A DNA stretch of 45,688 nt from Deltaproteobacteria bacterium (GTDB lineage Bacteria > Desulfobacterota > Desulfarculia > Adiutricales > Adiutricaceae). Position numbers and translations under genes: made by a program. A model generated the notes under the pieces. The model saw nothing but the letters and a program-made list of their open reading frames with translations, was not told where the DNA came from and ran no database searches. Positions 39,057 to 45,688 of this stretch are shown here, piece by piece. Location: positions 1 to 45,688 of the forward strand of contig JAISYP010000007.1 in assembly GCA_031269825.1 (NCBI GenBank), in the 5' to 3' direction. Each line of letters starts with the position of its first letter. Positions within the stretch are counted from its first letter, which is position 1.

Positions 39057-39770
39057 TTATATATTACTATCTTTTTTAATAAATATTGATAAATCATTAA
39101 AAAAAGGCAACTTATGTAAATTTAAAGTTCTATATATTTTGTTTAATTTTGGAAATCCATATAATATTAATAATCCATTATAGCCAATATAAAAATTATT
39201 TGAAATTTTATGACATTCTTTAATTAATTTTCTTCTTGACAATTTAAACATATTCGTTTCATATTTCCAATTCCCAGTTATTGTATTTAATATAATACCA
39301 ATAATATGTGTTGAATATGATTCATTAGGAAAAAATAATATTCCTCCTGGTTTTAAAAGCGAATACAAATGTTTTAAATAATCATATGGAATAGATAGAT
39401 GATGAACCATAAGATAACCATAAATAACATCAAATTTTTCATTTATCTCAAATATTTCTTCATTTACTAAACGACAATCATATCCTTCATTAACTAATTT
39501 ATCAACACATGATTGCCTAACTTCAATACCTATTACTTTTGAATCTTTATAATATGACGCGATTTTTTTCAACCGAGTCCCCTCATTAAATCCAAGTTCT
39601 AATATAGTACTATTACTTGTAATTTTAACATTACTATCAATAATTTTAGTTAATGAATCAAACAAATATAATTCTTTTAATTCATGCATTTTTGAATTTT
39701 TAATCAATGAATTATATTTAACCACTTCACTTGATTGAATTATTAAATTATTTTTAGATTTATCAGTCAT
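39057..39770 (-). CDS. SAM-dependent methyltransferase (class I), copy 2
   Basis: 237 aa, same length as copy 1 and highly similar throughout; TILELGFNEGTRLKKIA, FDVIYGYLMVHHLS, LLKPGGILFFP. Confidence 0.85.
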   Translation of the reverse strand: MTDKSKNNLIIQSSEVVKYNSLIKNSKMHELKELYLFDSLTKIIDSNVKITSNSTILELGFNEGTRLKKIASYYKDSKVIGIEVRQSCVDKLVNEGYDCRLVNEEIFEINEKFDVIYGYLMVHHLSIPYDYLKHLYSLLKPGGILFFPNESYSTHIIGIILNTITGNWKYETNMFKLSRRKLIKECHKISNNFYIGYNGLLILYGFPKLNKIYRTLNLHKLPFFNDLSIFIKKDSNI

Positions 39771-40011
39771 ATAAAAGCCTTTAACAATAATTATTATATA
39801 TTATTCATACAATATATTAAAACTAAGATATAAATATACATATATTATATATATTCATTTACATGATAAAAATGATTTATTTTAAACGAATGAATTAGAT
39901 GAATTAATTTAGTTGTCTTAGAAACAGTTATAAACGCGGACAAAAATATTTTAGCTCTCCGCGAAAAAAGAAGAACAATTGGAGAATATTTTTTAAAGCG
40001 TAATTTTTTTT

Positions 40012-40065
<54 letters not shown>

Positions 40066-40445
40066 AAGAATCGTGCCAACTTATTTTGGCTTCTAATTAA
40101 GCAATTTGGGGCATATTTTATCAAATTATCCATTATAAACTCAAACTCTTATCGCCAATATTAACCTTTGTAGACAGGCCACAAGTTCAATCGCCAGCCT
40201 CTAAAGCTTCAGTCGATTCCCATTCCCTCAGAGCGTTTTACGAAGTCAATATAAATTATCCATCTCAGCGCTGTCAACTTTTTTATAGCGCCAAGATCAT
40301 TTTCATCCTGAAAGATTAACCAACGTCCACCTCCAAAGGCCTTAAACATACCACATCCAGTAGAATCTTGTCTGACATAACTAGATCTTGAAGACTCAAC
40401 AAAATCGGCGTCAAACCATCTAACTTAAAAATCCGCTAAGCCTGT

Positions 40446-40857
40446 CCCATATCAAAATAGCTAAGCGATGGTTTCCCCTTTTCTTGGGAACTTAAAGCGG
40501 CCATGGGTTTTCCAGTCTCATCAGCCATAAGATCTTTACCAGCTGGATCCCGTAATATTAAGGTTGGCCTCCTTCCTGGCTCAAAGCCAATACCGCCCTA
40601 TCCCGGCCTCTTTGATCCGCCAAAGTAATAGAAAGTAACCCCTTACCGGTCAAGGCCACTTGGACTTTCGCGATCCCTTCCTGATCCCTGAGCCAAATAT
40701 GGGGCTCGCCTGAAGAACCCAGGATCAAAGCTTTCTGGCTAGCGGCGGACGGATCGGCCTGGGCTAGACCGAAATTCTGGGCCAAAAGGGAGCCAATAAA
40801 AACCGCTATAGTAGTTAAAGCCAATATCGCCCCCAAAGTAAGGGGTTTTAGAGACAT
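40446..40857 (-). pseudogene. Exported or membrane-anchored small protein, frameshifted near its C-terminus
   Basis: ORF 40558..40857 (99 aa) has an N-terminal hydrophobic segment (TLGAILALTTIAVFIGSLLAQ) and D.(E/R)G motifs. After ...ALSQEG the +2 frame continues RRPTLILRDPAGKDLMADETGKPMAALSSQEKGKPSLSYFDMGQA*. Confidence 0.6.
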
Positions 40858-40898
40858 GATAGCTTAGCCTGGTAAACTCCTAAACGTCCTATTAGACC

Positions 40899-42539
40899 TC
40901 ACAACTTGGGTTGGAGTGGATAACGGGACTCTATAGCCGGATCCTTTTCTGGTTCCATTTTTGGCTCTATTTTAGGGTTTTGGTCGTTAGAAAGACGCGG
41001 TCTGGGGGCTAGAGCTTTTATTGTCTCCTTAACCTCCTTATTCTCCTTAACTAACTCCTTCGCCTGAGTCAATTCCCTGTCCGAAGAAGTCAGATAAAAC
41101 GGAGCTCGCTCGGCCACGCCAGCGTTTTTGATCCTTTGGATCTTTTCCGGGTCAATAAAAACCGCGGGCCAATCGCTCTGTGGGGTTCGCCGCCATTTCT
41201 CCAACGCCATGGCCATCCGACTGTCCAAAAAACCTAAGTTATAGCGGGCCAGACTCTTAGCCGCGTTATTAACCGAATTTTTCTGTTGGGTCAAACATTG
41301 AAACATTCGCTGGTCACTGGCGATAATTTTAGCCACTTGAGCGCGCTTGGCTTGGCCGTAACTATAAATATAGGTCAAAAAAGCCATCGACCCCTGGCCC
41401 TGAATCCGAGAGAGCCCATCCCGCCAATAACCCTGGCCGATCCGAATCGTTCGCTCCTCGTCAAGGTCAAAATCCGCCTTCATCTCGGGAAAAATCAACC
41501 GTCGGATTTTGTTTTTTCGCGGCTGACTATCGTTTAACTCTCCGAGCGACGTTGGGGTCAAGCCAGGGGTTGGCTGGCTCCTCTGGCCTTGAGACGCGCC
41601 ACCGGGCAGCTCTTTTGGTTTAAGCCCAAGACATTTTGACAACCATTTCTCGGTGTGTTGATCATTCATAAGTTGAAAGTTATCCAAACTCAAGACAATA
41701 CGTCGATAACAATCTTTAGTATTATTTTTCATCAATTCAAAATCTTTATTTAAAGAGACTATCCGCCTCTTACAATCTTGAAAGATTTCTTTTCTAGCCT
41801 TAATACCCTGCTCTAAAGCGGCTAAAGCGGCTTTTTGAGCGTGTTTTTGGTTCGCGCCCGGCCAAAGAAGAGAAATTGGGCCAGGATTTTTTGGTCGGAT
41901 CAAGTCCAGAGGCGATAAATCGGGAGTTGGATTATGAGAGACTTGGACATAGGAGTAATAAGAGAAGAGTTTAGGAATTGAACGTTTAATATTATGATGT
42001 TTTATCCAAATAAATCCTAAATCTTTTAATTTATAAAAATAACTTTTGCTATAATAACTAGTTAACATATTATCACAAAGGAATTGATAACAATTTAACT
42101 TATTGGATGCTGTCAGCGGTAAGATGAGGACGTGGATGTGGGGCGTAACCTCATCCAAATGGAGCGCCGCGTTGAGGATGATCTGGGAACCAACAGTTTC
42201 CTCTAACCATTCTTGGCTGGCTTTGACCCAAGGCTCCAACCTTTCCGGCGCGTACTCGCCAGGTCGACCCGCTCGGCCTGGCCTAAAGTAATCAGGGGTA
42301 GCCTCTAAAATCATCGACACAACCAAAACTTGGCGTGGGCTGACGCGTTGGCCATTAAGACGAGCCAAACACCAAGCCTTCGGATCGATGTCTGGCTCGC
42401 CAATCAGTAACCGATTCAAAGGCGTTCGGTTCGCGTCCGCGTTCACGACGACCTCAGTTCGGGTATTGTGAGCGTAATAGCTAGAAACTAAAGACCAAGT
42501 CTTCAATTTACTAATTTTTATAGTAAAGTTATAACCCAT
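40899..42539 (-). CDS. MobV/Pre-type relaxase (plasmid mobilization/recombination protein) with degenerate primase-like C-terminal region
   Basis: 546 aa; LNAALHLDEVTPHIHVLILPLT = HxDExTPHxH relaxase metal-binding motif; NTRTEVVVNADANRTPLNRLLIG N-terminal motif. Confidence 0.85.
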   Translation of the reverse strand: MGYNFTIKISKLKTWSLVSSYYAHNTRTEVVVNADANRTPLNRLLIGEPDIDPKAWCLARLNGQRVSPRQVLVVSMILEATPDYFRPGRAGRPGEYAPERLEPWVKASQEWLEETVGSQIILNAALHLDEVTPHIHVLILPLTASNKLNCYQFLCDNMLTSYYSKSYFYKLKDLGFIWIKHHNIKRSIPKLFSYYSYVQVSHNPTPDLSPLDLIRPKNPGPISLLWPGANQKHAQKAALAALEQGIKARKEIFQDCKRRIVSLNKDFELMKNNTKDCYRRIVLSLDNFQLMNDQHTEKWLSKCLGLKPKELPGGASQGQRSQPTPGLTPTSLGELNDSQPRKNKIRRLIFPEMKADFDLDEERTIRIGQGYWRDGLSRIQGQGSMAFLTYIYSYGQAKRAQVAKIIASDQRMFQCLTQQKNSVNNAAKSLARYNLGFLDSRMAMALEKWRRTPQSDWPAVFIDPEKIQRIKNAGVAERAPFYLTSSDRELTQAKELVKENKEVKETIKALAPRPRLSNDQNPKIEPKMEPEKDPAIESRYPLQPKL

Positions 42540-42602
42540 AATAACTCCAATAAAAAGAAAAATATTACCTAGTAATTAGTATACGTTTGATAAAATATTG
42601 AT

Positions 42603-44375
42603 TTAAAGGTTTAGCCGCCAAAACTCATTCCAAGTTCGACCCTTTGGAACCTTGACTATGGGCAGATTCAACAACTTCAGGCTCCGGGACAATCGGTGAC
42701 CAGGTTTTTTCGGTCGAACGGTCACCACGGCCGCCTTACCAACGAGATAAGGTCTGACACTATCTAATTGGCTTCGTTCGCCGATGGCCAAGACCGGGCA
42801 ATCTGGATGAAGGGCTTTTAAGGACAAAGCCTCTAAAGGGTGATCGGTCAAGTAGATGGGCTCCCCTGGGCCAGCTAAATTCCACGGTAGGCTTTCGGCT
42901 AATGGATGTTCCACGTGAGGCAATTGATCCGCGTTTTGGGGGTCTATCTTCTGACGGAACATAAAAAACATGCCCGAGTCCTGATCGCAATTAAAGATCA
43001 GCGTGTTCAAGGATGTGGTCAAAATTCGCCGCGCCGAGCGCGCCTCTTCCACGACTTTATCCGGCAGTCTAAACTCATTCATTAAATAATTTCGGATAGT
43101 TGGCCAAGTAGCCGCGGTCGTGTCGGGTAGCTCAAAAGGCGTTTTTAACATGGTCGTTAATTCGAGCTTCGCCTTTCGAGCGGTATGGTAACCCAAACTA
43201 CTCCGCGTTTCTTCATAAGAAAAGTGACCTAAAAGATAAATAATAGTTTGTTCTTCGTCATAACCGGAAAGATGAGCTATGAGGCTAAAAACTCCCACCC
43301 CACTAACCGCCTGATCAAGATCCCGCCATTCGTAATCATCAACCTCGATCTGGACGCCATTATTTAATAAATAGACGCCTTGGGAGACGGTTAAGGAACG
43401 CTCAACCGCTGGCCAGGTCGAATGTTCTCTGGGCGTCCGACCAGAATGATCCTTCATCAACTTGGCCCGATAAAGGACAATCAAAACCTCGGCGGGCTCT
43501 AACCCCATCAAGGGTTCCGCCCATTGACGGTAACGAGCGAGGTTTTTTTCCATCCTGGCCAAAACTTTGCGCTCATTATAGATGGCGAATTTGATCCGCT
43601 CGCTCTCAATCTGGGCCGCTCGACAGTTAAAGTCAAAGGTTTCCAAAAGATCTTTGGCGTTATTTAGACTCAGCGAGATGGACTCATTGACATAACGCTC
43701 CAGATGGCCGTTAGATCTATCTTTCATGAACTCTGGGACTTGGATCAGTCTAGCCAACTCCTCTTTCGAGGGTTCCGACGATTCGTCGTTACCTTTGGTC
43801 GCTCGGTAGTAACTGGCGATCTGTTGGTCATTGGGTTTTATGTTCCGGTATTTGATGATCCCGCCTAAACCGGTCAGGGATTGGCCATAACTATTGATAA
43901 TATCAACCCAATGATCTCGGCTAAGTTTAAACTTCGCCCGACAAAAGGTCGTTTCAGGCAGCCATAAATGAATTCGCGGCGGGACACGGGGGGAGCTATC
44001 CACGTCCCCCGATTGGAGCTCCGCCAAAAGATCCCCCGTGACAAAGGTTTTTCCGATCCACTGGATAGTGGCCTCTCGCCACTTCTGAGCTTTATCCTCG
44101 GCGAAAGGCCGGTGATAGAAATCCGCGCCCAAAGGATAGAAATAATCGCCATTTAATCCCAGGGCCAGGTGAAAAACGATCGGGCCGCCCCCCAAACTGT
44201 CCTTGGACTTTAGCCAACCAACCAACGCCTGGCGATATTGGTTTAGCCGTGGGGGGCCAAGGAGAATCCGAGGCCGAACGGGGTGGCCATTAGACAAAAA
44301 AGCGTCTAGCTCAGCCTGGTTAAAAAAATAGTCTATGGACAAAGACGGGAGAAGACTGGGGACGTTAGCGGACAA
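42603..44375 (-). CDS. Degenerate MobV-like N-domain fused to DUF3991/Toprim-like region
   Basis: 590 aa; PRVPPRIHLWLPET at the position of the MobV histidine motif; WPTIRNYLMNEFRLPDKVVEEARSARRILTTSLNTLIF (DUF3991-like); EPIYLTDHPLEALSLKALHPDCPVLAIG (Toprim-like). Confidence 0.6.
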   Translation of the reverse strand: MSANVPSLLPSLSIDYFFNQAELDAFLSNGHPVRPRILLGPPRLNQYRQALVGWLKSKDSLGGGPIVFHLALGLNGDYFYPLGADFYHRPFAEDKAQKWREATIQWIGKTFVTGDLLAELQSGDVDSSPRVPPRIHLWLPETTFCRAKFKLSRDHWVDIINSYGQSLTGLGGIIKYRNIKPNDQQIASYYRATKGNDESSEPSKEELARLIQVPEFMKDRSNGHLERYVNESISLSLNNAKDLLETFDFNCRAAQIESERIKFAIYNERKVLARMEKNLARYRQWAEPLMGLEPAEVLIVLYRAKLMKDHSGRTPREHSTWPAVERSLTVSQGVYLLNNGVQIEVDDYEWRDLDQAVSGVGVFSLIAHLSGYDEEQTIIYLLGHFSYEETRSSLGYHTARKAKLELTTMLKTPFELPDTTAATWPTIRNYLMNEFRLPDKVVEEARSARRILTTSLNTLIFNCDQDSGMFFMFRQKIDPQNADQLPHVEHPLAESLPWNLAGPGEPIYLTDHPLEALSLKALHPDCPVLAIGERSQLDSVRPYLVGKAAVVTVRPKKPGHRLSRSLKLLNLPIVKVPKGRTWNEFWRLNL

Positions 44376-44727
44376 AAGGACACCTCGCGAAGAGGGAAAA
44401 CGCGGCCAAAATCTAATTCAAACAACGGCCAGCGATTGGCCAACAACGTAAAGATAAGTTGGATAGGAGAATTGTCAATGGTCACAAAAAAACAGATCAA
44501 CGAAAAGCGCCATCCATCAAGCTGAAAACGGGCTAAAATATCACCGCTTCGCTGGAAAACATAAATGTTAAACTTACCGATATCCAATACATTGATTCTA
44601 TTTATATATTTTTAAACATAAAATATATATTTTTTATCTATAGAAAGAAGGTCTAAAAAAAAATCTCTCTCGCCTGGCCAAAAAAAATCGCCCAACCCCC
44701 TACTAGCCCTACCCAGCCAAAAAAATT

Positions 44728-44837
44728 GACGTTCTCGCGAAAAATCCATAATCCAAGAATCCTAATTTTTAAGCTATTGAAATTATTACTCTTTTACTTG
44801 ACGATTTCCTTTAATCTAGAATTTTCTCGAAGTTATC
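44728..44837 (+). repeat. MITE-like element copy C
   Basis: GACGTTCTCGCGAAAA...CCAAGAATCCTAATTTTTAAGCTATTGAAATTATTACTCTTTTA...TTTTCTCGAAGTTATC; aligns with copy A. Confidence 0.65.
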
Positions 44838-45168
44838 AAAATTGTTTCATCAGGATTAGGTGAAGTAATTTTTTCCTATAACTACCAGTATTTTTACTCT
44901 AACTACCATTAAAAAATATCTATATTATAGGGATAAAATGTTAAACATTATTTAAACTGAAATAATTTATTTAAAAATTTTAACTATAGAAAAATAGTTT
45001 TTATTTGTATCTTCAACCATATTTACTTACCATTATAACATTGGTAGGAAATAATAATACTGAACTTTGAAAAAAAGCCTATTTTTACCTGACTAACCGA
45101 AAAAATTTATATCTTTTCTGGATAAACCGTTAATATTTTTTCCGGACTAGCCGATAAGATATTCAAAG

Positions 45169-45186
45169 GAGGTTCCCCCGAACCTC
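45169..45186. other. Perfect 7-bp hairpin GAGGTTC-CCCC-GAACCTC, function unknown
   Basis: Inverted repeat read directly in the intergenic region. Confidence 0.5.
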
Positions 45187-45606
45187 TTGGTTTAAAAAAA
45201 CCCCCTCTATCTTATGGCCGTTCCAATTTTTTTGGCCAGTTGACAAAGGAGGCGAAAATATGAATTTAGGGCTCTAGACGCCCATTATATTGACCTTTGA
45301 TTGTTGATTCGAAGCATCTTGTCCTCTGTTTTTTTTCTTCCAGACGGTCACATGCCTTTGATCTCTTCAGTCCTAACAATTCCTTTTTATTAGTAACCAT
45401 TAAATATCTCTGGTAGGCCAGAAATAGCCGACCTAACGCTCCTTAACCCCCCTTTGGTTAGCTTTGAGCTGACGATCCAAGGGGTTTTAGGATTATAGGC
45501 TCAAAACCAACACCGACGTTCCATTAACTATTGTTAGTAATGGTGACCACAAAACTAACCGTGATTTCCAGCCTGGCTCTGAAACTAGGCTAAATGGAGG
45601 GCGCAG

Positions 45607-45688
45607 ATGGAATCAACAACTAACTCTTCCGCTCTGATGGATACATCATCGGCTCAATCGACGAGTAAATCTCGTCCCCACTCCGTAA
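45607..45688 (+). CDS. 5' end of a plus-strand CDS running off the window (hypothetical)
   Basis: ATG preceded by GGAGGG at about 6 nt; open to the end: MESTTNSSALMDTSSAQSTSKSRPHSV... Confidence 0.5.
   Translation, partial: MESTTNSSALMDTSSAQSTSKSRPHSV

Overview
About 45.7 kb, in two parts. (1) Positions ~1-31 kb hold a nearly complete division/cell-wall (dcw) cluster on the minus strand: mraZ-rsmH-ftsL-ftsI-murE-murF-mraY-murD-ftsW-murG-murC-murB-ftsQ-ftsA-ftsZ. It is followed by two extra tandem ftsZ-like genes, a radical SAM gene, nagZ, a small hypothetical gene, cdsA and dxr. (2) Positions ~31-45.7 kb are gene-sparse and AT-rich with an accessory character. This part has a giant acyl-CoA dehydratase activase-like protein, an IS1595-like transposase remnant, a ~1.4-kb segmental duplication (methyltransferase plus GA microsatellite), a frameshifted exported-protein gene, a MITE-like inverted-terminus repeat family, and a pair of MobV-relaxase-derived genes. 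The most interesting items are: (a) three tandem FtsZ paralogs in which only the first keeps both a catalytic T7 loop and a C-terminal FtsA/ZipA-type peptide, while the second has lost the T7 loop and tail and the third has a pentapeptide-repeat linker; (b) an apparently intact MobV relaxase next to a degenerate relaxase/primase-like/Toprim-like partner; (c) a ~110-bp element with imperfect 16-bp terminal inverted repeats in at least three dispersed copies; (d) duplicated methyltransferases each preceded at the same distance (~243 bp) by a GA microsatellite. Coding regions are GC-moderate and many spacers are AT-rich with tandem repeats, which suggests genome erosion or repeat expansion. A deltaproteobacterial-type, possibly host-associated origin is only an inference. 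All homology calls come from reading motifs; no searches were run.
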